Shown here piece by piece: positions 8,634 through 16,848 of a stretch of 64,000 nucleotides of DNA (the first letter of the stretch is position 1; each line of letters begins with the position of its first letter). The position numbers and the translations under genes are program-made. This DNA is from Elusimicrobiota bacterium (GTDB lineage: Bacteria > Elusimicrobiota > Elusimicrobia > UBA1565 > UBA9628). Where the stretch lies: assembly GCA_003151975.1 (NCBI GenBank), contig PLZD01000002.1:111894-175893 (forward strand). The letters are read 5' to 3'. Under the pieces are notes generated by a model. The model did not search any database. It was not told the origin of the DNA and saw nothing but the letters and a program-made list of their open reading frames with translations.

Positions 8634-9761
8634 CTAGGCCTTAGCCGCTTCCGGTTCCCGGCCTTTCAGGTGGACCCATAAGCCCGCCAGGGCCGTGGCG
8701 ATGAGCATGCATCCCACGAAGGACGTGGCGTGCGCCCAGGCGTTGTAGTGCTTCAAAATACCCAGCGACGCGGCCAAGGTCATGCCGTCGTTCTTGATGC
8801 AGCCGCCGAAGGTGTTCATGTCGGGCGAGCCGGGAGCCGCCCAGTGGCCGCCGATGCTCAGCAGGCTTTGCCCCAGCCAAAATAACGCCGCCTGCCCCAT
8901 CACCGGCCGATCACGCAGCCAGAAATGGACGAGCACCGCCGCCGGGGCCAAGGCCTGCAGGGCGAGCGCCCCGATCATCGCGCTTCCCTCGTCGCCCATC
9001 AGGCCGAACAGCAAGTGCCCTGCGAAGTGAAACGGATAATCGACCAAGTCGAAGGGCGAAAACACGGTCAGCGCTAAGTCTCCGGCCAATGACAACACCA
9101 AGCCGGCGGCCGCGGCGACGGCCATCGTCATCGGATCGTTGAACGCCTCGAACATAGGCAAAGACGGAGCGGGCGCCGGCGGGAGAGTCCCGGCCGCCGC
9201 CATCGAGACGGGCAGTTGTGTCGCCCGGCTGGAAAAGGCCGGAGACAGCGTCCGCGTGGCTCCGACGACGGGGATCGCCTCGAGCAGGTCGAGCGGCTCG
9301 GGCAGGCCGCTGAAGTATTCGATGCCCAAGTTGATGAACGCGCAGGCCTGAGCGCCGTGGCTGTGGGTGAAGACCGGGCGAGTCACGAAGATCCTGCCGG
9401 GCGGCGTGACTTCCTGCATCAAGGAAAGCAACTTGGCGTCCTTGTCCGGCACGGGCCCGCCGGCCGAGCCGTTGCTTGCGTGGACGGTCAGGCGGACGCA
9501 GGCCTGCTTCTCATCGGGCTTGCCGCGATTGTAGTCCGCAAAGCGCGCCTGCGCGGCCAGGGCGCAAGCGACGGCGGACGGCGCCTTATCGAAGGCCATG
9601 AGGCAGAAACCTCCGGCCGACGGAACGAGCCGGCCTTCGTGCTTCTTGGCGAGCCCCTCGAGTATGATGACCGGCATGCTCGCCATCTCCGGTCCGCCGG
9701 TCTCGCTTTTGACGGGCTTGCCGGTTCCGTCGCTGATGCCGGCGAGCAGCAGCGCCGGCAC
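8634..9761 (-). CDS. Degenerate nucleotide-cyclase homology domain fused to a membrane domain
   Basis: 375 residues. The first 185 resemble a class III adenylate/guanylate cyclase domain: KKHEGRLV...GGFCLMAFDKAPSAVACALAAQ, then VRLTVHASNG and GRIFVTRPVF. The metal-binding Asp motif tGDg reads SAGG here, so catalysis is doubtful and a sensing or scaffold role is more likely. After a Pro/Ala linker come several membrane segments (about 225-370). The GTG at 9761 is 1 nt beyond the kinase stop. It is the last gene of the pilB operon. Confidence 0.75.
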   Translation of the reverse strand: MPALLLAGISDGTGKPVKSETGGPEMASMPVIILEGLAKKHEGRLVPSAGGFCLMAFDKAPSAVACALAAQARFADYNRGKPDEKQACVRLTVHASNGSAGGPVPDKDAKLLSLMQEVTPPGRIFVTRPVFTHSHGAQACAFINLGIEYFSGLPEPLDLLEAIPVVGATRTLSPAFSSRATQLPVSMAAAGTLPPAPAPSLPMFEAFNDPMTMAVAAAAGLVLSLAGDLALTVFSPFDLVDYPFHFAGHLLFGLMGDEGSAMIGALALQALAPAAVLVHFWLRDRPVMGQAALFWLGQSLLSIGGHWAAPGSPDMNTFGGCIKNDGMTLAASLGILKHYNAWAHATSFVGCMLIATALAGLWVHLKGREPEAAKA

Positions 9762-9762
9762 C

Positions 9763-11052
9763 TTAGGCGACCCCCACGGATTTGGCGAAGTCGCCGATGG
9801 TCTGAAAACGCTGGTTGGGATCGAACTCAAGGCAGCGCTCGACGGCGGCGGCGATTTCGCCCGGCGTGTCGGGTGCGACCTCGAGCAGGCGGCGGTAATC
9901 CTTCTTCTCTTTTTGGAGATAAAAGTTCGGACCTCGGAAAGGGAGCTCTCCGCTGAGCAGCTCGTAGACCGTGGCGCCCAAAGCGAAAATGTCGCAGCGC
10001 ATGTCTCCCTTGCCGAGCTCCTGCTCCGGCGCCATGTAGGGCATCGTTCCGGAGGTGTCGAGGCGGCTCGTGCGGGAGGCGGTGTCCTTGAAGGCGCGCG
10101 CGATGCCGAAATCCATGACCTTCGCGTAGCCCTGCTTGTTGATCATGATGTTCGAGGGCTTGAGATCCCGGTGGGCGTAGCGCTCGGAGTGCGCGTAGGC
10201 CAGAGCCTCGCAGATGCACTTGAGCAGGGGCCGGAGCTCCTTCGCGTCAAAGGGCCCTTTTTCGTCCAGGCGCTCTTGCAATGTCTTCCCATCGACGTAC
10301 TCGAAGACGAGAAAAATCTCGGGGCCCTCATCGAGGATCGAGTAGATGTCGACGATGAAGGGATGGTGCAGGGCGGCCGAGGTCTTGGCCTCCTTCAGGA
10401 ACAGCGTCTTGTCGCGACCCGACATCGCCACCTCGGGGCGCATGCGCTTGACGGCGACGAGACGATCGAGGCTGGTGTCTTTCCCCTCGTAGACGAGCCC
10501 CATGCCGCCGCTTCCGATGTGCTTGAGAATCTCGTACTTGCCGCCCAGCACTTTCCCGATGAGCTCGCCGTCGGGCTTGCCCGGCATCGTGGCCATCTCG
10601 GAGACCGGGGCCGCCTGTCTTGTCACGACCTGGAGCGCGGGAAGACCGAGATTCTCGCGCTGAGAGTTGAGCGCCGCGATCCACTCGTCGCGCTCGGCGA
10701 GCCGCTCGGGGCGCGCCCGGGTCCAGCCCGCGTCGCGGAAGTAGAGCACGAGCTTGGCGAGGCCCTTGCCCGGTTCGCGCAAGTCGAATTCGATGTGGGG
10801 CTCGGCGCCGTCTCCGCTGGGGCGCATGGCCTCGACGGCCGAGACGGGGAACTCGTGGACGACGGGCCCGATCCCCTTCTCCGTGGCTTTGAGAAAATCG
10901 TAGAAGGACTCGCAGAGGACCATCCGCGAGTTCGTCAGGAACGGGTGGCACAGGCGCCCCAGAAGCGAGGCGTCGGGGCGCACGAAGTGATGGTCCGCCG
11001 ATTCCTTGATGAGCGTCTCCTTCTCGGCGAGCGGGAATCCCGGTTCTACCAT
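9763..11052 (-). CDS. Serine/threonine protein kinase (Hanks type) with N-terminal PH-like region
   Basis: 429 residues. Residues 172-429 are a complete Hanks kinase domain: glycine loop IGSGGMG (179-185), VAVK with K202, HRDLKPSN (294-301), DFG (314-316) and MAPE. The first 135 residues resemble a PH-type sandwich ending in the helix DEWIAALNSQ, which may dock the kinase to a membrane or partner. No transmembrane segment is present, unlike PknB. The ATG at 11052 overlaps the end of the HD-GYP gene by 7 nt. The pilus-motor operon context suggests control of pilus function by phosphorylation; this is inference. Confidence 0.93.
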   Translation of the reverse strand: MVEPGFPLAEKETLIKESADHHFVRPDASLLGRLCHPFLTNSRMVLCESFYDFLKATEKGIGPVVHEFPVSAVEAMRPSGDGAEPHIEFDLREPGKGLAKLVLYFRDAGWTRARPERLAERDEWIAALNSQRENLGLPALQVVTRQAAPVSEMATMPGKPDGELIGKVLGGKYEILKHIGSGGMGLVYEGKDTSLDRLVAVKRMRPEVAMSGRDKTLFLKEAKTSAALHHPFIVDIYSILDEGPEIFLVFEYVDGKTLQERLDEKGPFDAKELRPLLKCICEALAYAHSERYAHRDLKPSNIMINKQGYAKVMDFGIARAFKDTASRTSRLDTSGTMPYMAPEQELGKGDMRCDIFALGATVYELLSGELPFRGPNFYLQKEKKDYRRLLEVAPDTPGEIAAAVERCLEFDPNQRFQTIGDFAKSVGVA

Positions 11053-12152
11053 GCGGTGGTCTGCACCTTGACCAGCGGGATGAAGGCCTCGACCACTCTC
11101 GGATCGAAGCTCGTCCCGGAGCCGGCCTTGGCCTCCTGGACGGCTTTGGCATGCAGATCGTAGCCGCGCAGCCCCACCATGCGCAGCTCCTCCACGCATT
11201 CGACGAGATGCAGGATGCGCGCGCCGAGCGGGATCTTCTCGGCCTTGAGCTTATCGGGGTAGCCCTGGCCGTCGAAGCGCTCATGGTGATGGAGGACCAT
11301 CGGGATCGCGCCTTCGATCATCTTAATACCGTCCAGCAGCTTCGCGGAGAGGACGGGGTGCAGTTCTTCGCCGGCCTTGAGCACGCCCATGTCGGCCAAG
11401 GTCTCGGGGCTGTTGAAGGCGACGTAGCCGACGTCGTGGAGCAGTCCGGCGTAATAAAGCATGCGGTACTCGAAGTCATCGACGCCGAGCGCGCGGCCGA
11501 GCGCGCAGGCGAGCTTGGCCGAGCGCATGCAGTGGCCTTCCATGCCGGGCTTGGCGGTCTCCGCGGCGAGGCACAGGAGCTCCAGAATATGCGAGAAGAA
11601 GTTCTTTTGGTCCGAGATCGTGCGCGTGTTGGCCACCGCCGCGGACGCGAAAGAGGCCAAGGTCGAGAGCAAGGCCACGTGCTCTTCCTTGAAACCGCCT
11701 TGCCTCTTGTTGAGCACCTCGACGACGCCGATGAGCTCGCCGCGGAACTCCATCGGCACCGCCAGCACCGAGCGCGTCACAAATCCCGAGGCCTTGTCGA
11801 ACTGGACGGCAAAGCGCGGGTCCGACTGCGCGTCGTTGACGACCTCGGGCTGGCGCGTCTTGGCGACCGAACCCGCGATGCCCTCACCGATCGGCAAAGT
11901 CAGCGCCTTGACCGCCCCGCCTTTGTCTCCGCCCGCCGTTTTAAAGAACAGGCGCTTGCCGTCCTCGGTGGTCAGCATGATCGCGCTGGCCTCGGCGTCG
12001 AGCAGCTGTTCGGCCGCGGACCCAAGCTTCTGCAGAAGAAAATCGAGGTCCATCGCCGAGTTGAGCCCCCCGGCCAACGAGAAGAGCTCAAGGGCGGTCT
12101 TGAGATCGATGATCCCGGTCGGACTCGCCCCGTTTGTCGGTATCTTCGCCAT
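11046..12152 (-). CDS. GAF domain / HD-GYP phosphodiesterase
   Basis: 368 residues. A GAF sensor domain (about 15-165, with IGEGIAGSVAKT and VLAVPMEFRGELIGVVEVLNK) precedes an HD-GYP domain (about 190-345) that keeps LLHDVGY and HHHERFDGQGYP, the signature of c-di-GMP phosphodiesterases. It is expected to hydrolyse c-di-GMP in response to a ligand of the GAF domain. Its ATG lies 1 nt after the pilB stop and its end overlaps the kinase start, so pilB, phosphodiesterase and kinase are probably made together. c-di-GMP control of the pilus motor is plausible. Confidence 0.92.
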   Translation of the reverse strand: MAKIPTNGASPTGIIDLKTALELFSLAGGLNSAMDLDFLLQKLGSAAEQLLDAEASAIMLTTEDGKRLFFKTAGGDKGGAVKALTLPIGEGIAGSVAKTRQPEVVNDAQSDPRFAVQFDKASGFVTRSVLAVPMEFRGELIGVVEVLNKRQGGFKEEHVALLSTLASFASAAVANTRTISDQKNFFSHILELLCLAAETAKPGMEGHCMRSAKLACALGRALGVDDFEYRMLYYAGLLHDVGYVAFNSPETLADMGVLKAGEELHPVLSAKLLDGIKMIEGAIPMVLHHHERFDGQGYPDKLKAEKIPLGARILHLVECVEELRMVGLRGYDLHAKAVQEAKAGSGTSFDPRVVEAFIPLVKVQTTAW

Positions 12153-12153
12153 G

Positions 12154-13956
12154 TCAGTCGGTGCCGCCCAGGACCTCGCGCACCGTGGTGATGCCCTGCT
12201 TGACCTTCTCGAAGCCGTCCTGGGCGATCAGGCGCATGCCGCGCTTCTGCGCCGCGGCTCGGATCATGTCGACGGCCGAGGTGTGCAGGCAGACCGCGCG
12301 CACGTCGTCGTCCATGACGAGCAGCTCATGAAGGCCGACGCGGCCGCGAAATCCAATGCCTTTGCAGTCGGGACAACCTCCCTCCTTCGGCGGGCCGAAG
12401 ATCTTGGTCCCGGCGGGAAGATCGACTTTATTTTCCTTGAAAAGCTTGATCTCCTCCGGCAGAGGATCGTGCGCGACCTTGCACTTCTCGCAAAGCCGTC
12501 GTGAAAGGCGCTGGGCGAGGATGGCCTTGACCGTGGTGGCGACCATGAAGGCGGGCAGGCCCATCTCGGAGAGCCGCGAGACGGCCGATGGAGCGTCGTT
12601 GGTGTGGATCGTCGAGAAGACGAGATGTCCCGTCATGGCGGCTTCCATGGCAATGTGGGCGGTCTCCTTGTCGCGGATCTCGCCGACCATGATCACGTCG
12701 GGGTCGAAACGCAAAAACGAGCGCAGGGCCATCGAGAAGTCGAACTTCTTGTCCTCGCCGAGCTTGAGGTCGGGGTTGACCGGGATCTGCACGATGCCGT
12801 CGAGGTTGTACTCGACGGGATTTTCGGCGGTCAGGATCTTGATCTCCGGCTTGTTGATGTGGTTGAGCGCGCCGTAGAGCGTCGTCGACTTGCCCGAACC
12901 CGTGGGCCCGCAGACGAGGATCAAGCCGAAGTTCTTCTTGCCGCCGATGCCCCTAAGCAGGGCCAGCAGGCGCTCGAGCGTGTCGGGCATGAAGCCCATC
13001 TTGAGTATGTCCACCTTCACCGAGGCGCGGTCGAGTATGCGCATGACGCAGGCCTCGCCGTAGACCGTCGGCAGCATCTCGACGCGAAACTCGACGGGGT
13101 TTCCCTTGTTGAGCACCTGTATGCGCCCGGATTGAGGGATCCTGCGCTCGGTGATGTTCATCGAGTTGGTCATGATCTTGATCTTTGCGGCGATCGCCTG
13201 GCGGTAGGCCCACGGAATTTTCGCGGGCCCGGCGACGAGCACGCCGTCGACGCGGTAGCGCAGAAGAATCCTCGAGTTCTTGCCGGTGGGATCCTCGAAC
13301 GGCTCGATATGGATGTCGGAGGCCTTCATCGCAAGCGCGCTCAGGATGATCGAGTTGACGATCTTCTCGATGACGGGCGCCGAGGCGTCGAGCTTGGCGA
13401 TGTCGGCCTTGGTGTCTTCTTTGACGACCTCCAGGCCCGAATCCTTGGGGATGCCCCAATCCTCCATCGGGGGCGCCTCTTCCTCGATGGCTTTGATGAG
13501 CGCGCCGCCGCCCTTGCCCCAGGCGGCGTCGAGCGTCGCGAGGATGTCGGCCGGCATCGCGAGAGAGCCCTTGATCTCGAGGCCCGTGCGCAGCTGCAGG
13601 TCCTCGAGAATGAAGAGGTCGCGCGGGTCGGCCATCGCGAACGAAATCTTATTCTCCTCCTTCGCGAAGGACACCGCCAGGTGCTTGCGCGCGACCTTCT
13701 CCGGAAGAATCTTCGCGATGTCGGCGCTGACGTCCATGTCGATGATGTTGATCTCCTCGACCTGCCAATCCTCGGAAAGCGCCTTGAGCATGGCCTGCTT
13801 GGTCATGAACTTCTTATCGACGACGACCTGCTGGAGGGATTTGTTCTCGGAGAGCGCCTCGGCCTCGGCTTGATTGAGCTGCTCCTCGGGCAATGCTTTG
13901 CGCTCGAGAAGAATCTCTTTGACGGTTTTGTGGCGTTGGAGGCCTTTGACCGCCAT
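12154..13956 (-). CDS. pilB: Type IV pilus assembly ATPase
   Basis: 600-residue GspE/PilB secretion ATPase that powers pilus extension (or type II secretion) at the cytoplasmic face. An N-terminal T2SSE_N/MshEN-type domain occupies about 1-150, followed by N2 and the RecA-like ATPase: Walker A GPTGSGKSTT near 350, Walker B with FDPDVIMVGEIRD near 415, and the His box GHLVFSTIHTND. The zinc-type pairs CEKC and CPDC near 490 and 528 are typical of PilB/GspE. It begins the four-gene minus-strand operon. A TATAAT hexamer lies 18 nt before the ATG. PilT is encoded separately at 33291. Confidence 0.95.
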   Translation of the reverse strand: MAVKGLQRHKTVKEILLERKALPEEQLNQAEAEALSENKSLQQVVVDKKFMTKQAMLKALSEDWQVEEINIIDMDVSADIAKILPEKVARKHLAVSFAKEENKISFAMADPRDLFILEDLQLRTGLEIKGSLAMPADILATLDAAWGKGGGALIKAIEEEAPPMEDWGIPKDSGLEVVKEDTKADIAKLDASAPVIEKIVNSIILSALAMKASDIHIEPFEDPTGKNSRILLRYRVDGVLVAGPAKIPWAYRQAIAAKIKIMTNSMNITERRIPQSGRIQVLNKGNPVEFRVEMLPTVYGEACVMRILDRASVKVDILKMGFMPDTLERLLALLRGIGGKKNFGLILVCGPTGSGKSTTLYGALNHINKPEIKILTAENPVEYNLDGIVQIPVNPDLKLGEDKKFDFSMALRSFLRFDPDVIMVGEIRDKETAHIAMEAAMTGHLVFSTIHTNDAPSAVSRLSEMGLPAFMVATTVKAILAQRLSRRLCEKCKVAHDPLPEEIKLFKENKVDLPAGTKIFGPPKEGGCPDCKGIGFRGRVGLHELLVMDDDVRAVCLHTSAVDMIRAAAQKRGMRLIAQDGFEKVKQGITTVREVLGGTD

Positions 13957-14052
13957 TTCTAGGGCGCCTTCCTTATTATAGTCACGGCAGGGGAAGTTTA
14001 GCCCCCCTCCGAAGGAATGTCAAGGCTGACGGTCAGGCGGATGGGAGAGGCG

Positions 14053-14562
14053 CTACTTGGTCCACCACTGTTTGAGCTTGGCCGTGCGGCAGATCTCGGC
14101 GAACTGAGGGCCCAGCTCCGGGAACTCCGCTTCCATCATCTTCATGATGTTGGAGCGCACCGCCGGCCCGGTCATCAAGGTCACGTCGGCAATGCCTTCC
14201 AAGATCCAGCCGGTGAAGGACTTGGCGTCGATGGCGAGCTCGGGAGCCGCGCCGGGCAGCATCTTGAGCAGGAATCGAGAGGTCAGAGGCACGTCCTGGC
14301 CGATCTCCGCGATGCCGCGCATGGTCCCGCGCGCGACGCGGCGGACGATCATCCTGTGCTCCTTCTTATCCTTGGCGGCCTTGAGCCAAGTCTCGGCGGT
14401 CTCCTTGGCGAGCTCCGCGGCTTGCGACGGGCCGTCTTCGGCGCTCTTGAGGCGGCTCGAGACGATCTTGGTGTAGGCGCTGAACTCAGGATCCTTCTCG
14501 TCCGGGTTGTCCGGCTTCACGCCCCACTGCCATCGGTTGGTCATGTTGGTTTGAGAATACAT
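14053..14562 (-). CDS. Conserved-looking soluble protein, unknown
   Basis: 169 residues, mostly helical by eye, without signal peptide or membrane span. It contains an aromatic start (NRWQWGVKP), a lysine-rich middle and ends LKQWWTK. No motif is recognised. An internal ATG six codons in is an alternative start. Codon use matches the neighbours, so it is probably a native gene. It sits 44 nt after the ICMT-like gene in the same direction. Confidence 0.65.
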   Translation of the reverse strand: MYSQTNMTNRWQWGVKPDNPDEKDPEFSAYTKIVSSRLKSAEDGPSQAAELAKETAETWLKAAKDKKEHRMIVRRVARGTMRGIAEIGQDVPLTSRFLLKMLPGAAPELAIDAKSFTGWILEGIADVTLMTGPAVRSNIMKMMEAEFPELGPQFAEICRTAKLKQWWTK

Positions 14563-14606
14563 CTAGCGGCGCCCCCGCGTCAAGTCTCGACGCGGTCCAG
14601 ATTGCG

Positions 14607-15167
14607 TCAGTACACGAAGGGGATCAGCGCCTTGGTCCGGCGCTTGTACTCGGCGAACTCCGCGCCGAACTCGGAGCCCAGCATCGTCTCTTCCATTTTG
14701 ATCTTGCGCGCGAAGGCGGTCAGCGTGGCCGCGATGATCAGCGCTCCGCGCGCCTCGCCCAAGGTCAGCGCGCTGCCGACGATCGCCAGCAGAAAACCGG
14801 TGTAGATGGGATTGCGCACGAAGGAGTACGGCCCGCTCTCGATGAGGCGGTGGCCTTGCTTGATCTGGACCTCGCCGCTCCAGAAGCGGCCTAGATGCAC
14901 GCGCGCCCAGACAGCGAAAAGCAGGCCCGCGCAAGTCATGCCGACTCCGGCGCACTCCAGCGCGCGGCTCTCAGGGATGACGCGCGTGCCGAGATATCCG
15001 AATTTGAACAGCGGAGAAAAAAGCAGCAGGAAGGCGGCGGCCAGCAGGCCCATGTGGACCGCGCGCGAGCCGCGCGATTCCGTCCTCGCGGGCTTGTGGA
15101 CTCCAAGGCTGGCGAGCCACCAATAGAAAAACCAGGCGCCCCACAGACCGCCGATGATCCGCATCAT
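14607..15167 (-). CDS. Isoprenylcysteine carboxyl methyltransferase (ICMT)-like membrane methyltransferase
   Basis: 186 residues with about five membrane segments. The C-terminal half has the SAM-binding signature of the ICMT/PEMT superfamily: GPYSFVRNPIYTGFLLA and the later EETMLGSEFGAEFAEYKRRT. In bacteria such proteins methylate small lipophilic or isoprenoid substrates, or remain unassigned; the substrate here is unknown. The start may be Met1 or Met2, one codon apart. Upstream lies the GH15 gene on the same strand, 18 nt away. Confidence 0.88.
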   Translation of the reverse strand: MMRIIGGLWGAWFFYWWLASLGVHKPARTESRGSRAVHMGLLAAAFLLLFSPLFKFGYLGTRVIPESRALECAGVGMTCAGLLFAVWARVHLGRFWSGEVQIKQGHRLIESGPYSFVRNPIYTGFLLAIVGSALTLGEARGALIIAATLTAFARKIKMEETMLGSEFGAEFAEYKRRTKALIPFVY

Positions 15168-15185
15168 GCGTAGGATTGAAGCAAT

Positions 15186-16739
15186 TTAACGCGGCTTGGG
15201 CGAAGACAGCGCGTCGCGGGCCTGCGCGGCGGTCAGCAGGCTCGCGTAGTTCCAGGTCAGGTCGCGCGCCGAGGTCATCGTCCCTGAATTCTTGTCGATC
15301 TGCTCGGAGAGCGAGCCGTCGGGATTGGCGTGCGCGCGCACGACGCCGAGGTAATCGTCTCCCCCCGCCTTGAGTCCCGCGATGATCTTGGAGAACAGCG
15401 GATCGCCCGAGGAGACCACGGTCCCGGGCTTCAACGAGTCATCCTTTAGGATGCCGCGGAAGAAATTCAAGTCCTCGGCTTCTACGCGGATCGCGCCGTC
15501 TGAGATGAAGCGCGCGGCGGCGTCGTAATAGAGCTCGGCGAAGGCGTTGGTGTTGAGCACCCAAGGATTGCCGCCGAAGTATTTGTCTTCCGGGTAGCGG
15601 CCGATCGCGGTGCCCGGGCCCTGCTTTTGGTTGAGCGGGTACTCCGCATGGAACGCGTCCGCGATCGCCTGGGCCGTGGCCAGGACGCGCGGATCCGTCG
15701 GGCCGAAGAAATCGAGCTGCGCGCGCGTCATCACGGCCGCGTCGACGGGCTGGACGTGGATGACGCCGAGGATCACGGCCGAGTCGAGGCCGCTGGATTT
15801 GTAATCGAGGCCGCCGTCGCGCCCCAGCGCCGCCACGATGTAGCCTCGGGCCGAATCCCAGTGACGCTCGATGGCGGCTTCGAGCCCCTGAGACTGCTCG
15901 CGGTACCACGACGCCGCGCCGGGATCGCCCAGCGAGTCGGCGAGCCACGCGCCCTCGAGCAGCGCCCGTCGCTGGGCCATCTCCGTGTCGAAGTGATGCG
16001 CCTTGACCTCTTCCCAAACGTCGAAGCTCGTCTGACCCCAGCGGTGAGAGACGTACTCGAGATCTCCTTTAATTCCGGCGCCGAAGTCGCCGTAGAGGGC
16101 GCGCGCGCCGTCCTTGTCGCCCTGCGAAAGCCTCTCGCGCGCGAGCGCGATCAAAGTCCCGGCTTCCTCGGCGGGACCGTCGTCCTGCGGCCGGCCCCAG
16201 GGGCCCGTGAACACGCTGCCGTCCATGTTCCCTTTAGGTTCGCCGATGCCGGCCTGGCTTGGCGCCGTCTGTTCGCGGCGCGCGAAGGCAGCGTAATCGT
16301 TGAGTTTCTTGAGGTAGTCCTGCTTGGCCGGGCCCGAGGACGACTGATAGAGGCGGACGAGCTCGGACATCGTGAGCGCGGCGTCGCGCTTCCAGTTGTA
16401 CCAGTAATCGGGATCCTGCTTCGAAGGGCTCGCGGCCACCGAGCCGGGAGCGGCGCCGGCCGGCGAGACGTTGGCGAGCATCTTCTGGAGCGCGACGCTC
16501 CGCTCGGAGACGAGCCACGCGTCGAGGCTTTCCGATTTGGCGCGCGGGACTACGACGACGGCGTCCTTTCCGGTGCCGAGGGGCTTTGTTCCGTCGAAAA
16601 GCGCGTCGAGGCTTGCGGGCGAGAGGGACTGGGGTTTCGGCGCGGCCAGAGGACCGCAAGCCAAGGGCGCCGAGAAGATCAGGCCGCAAGCAAGGGCCAA
16701 GGCCGCGTCGCGCATCCGGCGAATGCTCTGATCAAGCAC
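15186..16739 (-). CDS. Secreted GH15 glucoamylase-like glycoside hydrolase
   Basis: 517 residues with a signal peptide in the first 30. The (alpha/alpha)6 barrel carries the GH15 landmarks: YWYNWKRDAALTM near 112, GPWGRPQDDGPA near 178, FDVWEEVKAHHFDT near 237 with the likely acid Glu in WEEV, GRYPEDKYFGGNPWVLNT near 385, and SEQIDKNSG near 475 with the likely base Glu. It should release glucose from the non-reducing ends of alpha-glucans outside the cytoplasm. A TATAAT hexamer lies 8 nt upstream of the GTG at 16739; an internal ATG eight codons later is an alternative start. Confidence 0.93.
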   Translation of the reverse strand: MLDQSIRRMRDAALALACGLIFSAPLACGPLAAPKPQSLSPASLDALFDGTKPLGTGKDAVVVVPRAKSESLDAWLVSERSVALQKMLANVSPAGAAPGSVAASPSKQDPDYWYNWKRDAALTMSELVRLYQSSSGPAKQDYLKKLNDYAAFARREQTAPSQAGIGEPKGNMDGSVFTGPWGRPQDDGPAEEAGTLIALARERLSQGDKDGARALYGDFGAGIKGDLEYVSHRWGQTSFDVWEEVKAHHFDTEMAQRRALLEGAWLADSLGDPGAASWYREQSQGLEAAIERHWDSARGYIVAALGRDGGLDYKSSGLDSAVILGVIHVQPVDAAVMTRAQLDFFGPTDPRVLATAQAIADAFHAEYPLNQKQGPGTAIGRYPEDKYFGGNPWVLNTNAFAELYYDAAARFISDGAIRVEAEDLNFFRGILKDDSLKPGTVVSSGDPLFSKIIAGLKAGGDDYLGVVRAHANPDGSLSEQIDKNSGTMTSARDLTWNYASLLTAAQARDALSSPKPR

Positions 16740-16799
16740 CGTACGCTATTATAGCAATTAGACCTAGCCCGCGCATAGGCCTTTCGGTCCGAGGCGCTA

Positions 16800-16828
16800 T
16801 TGCGGCGCCGGGGAACTTCTGTTAGACT
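16800..16828 (+). promoter_or_regulatory. Promoter of the caspase-like gene
   Basis: TTGCGG (16800-16805), 17-bp spacer and TAGACT (16823-16828). Unlike many promoters here it is followed by a short leader with an AGGAGGGAG ribosome-binding site before the GTG at 16849. Confidence 0.6.
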
Positions 16829-16848
16829 TCGAGGAGGGAGCCCTGCCA

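Noticed and set aside
16715..16739. Lipoprotein signal in the GH15 enzyme
   Set aside because: The Cys region reads APLACG, where Pro instead of Leu/Val sits at -3, so a normal secretion signal is more likely.
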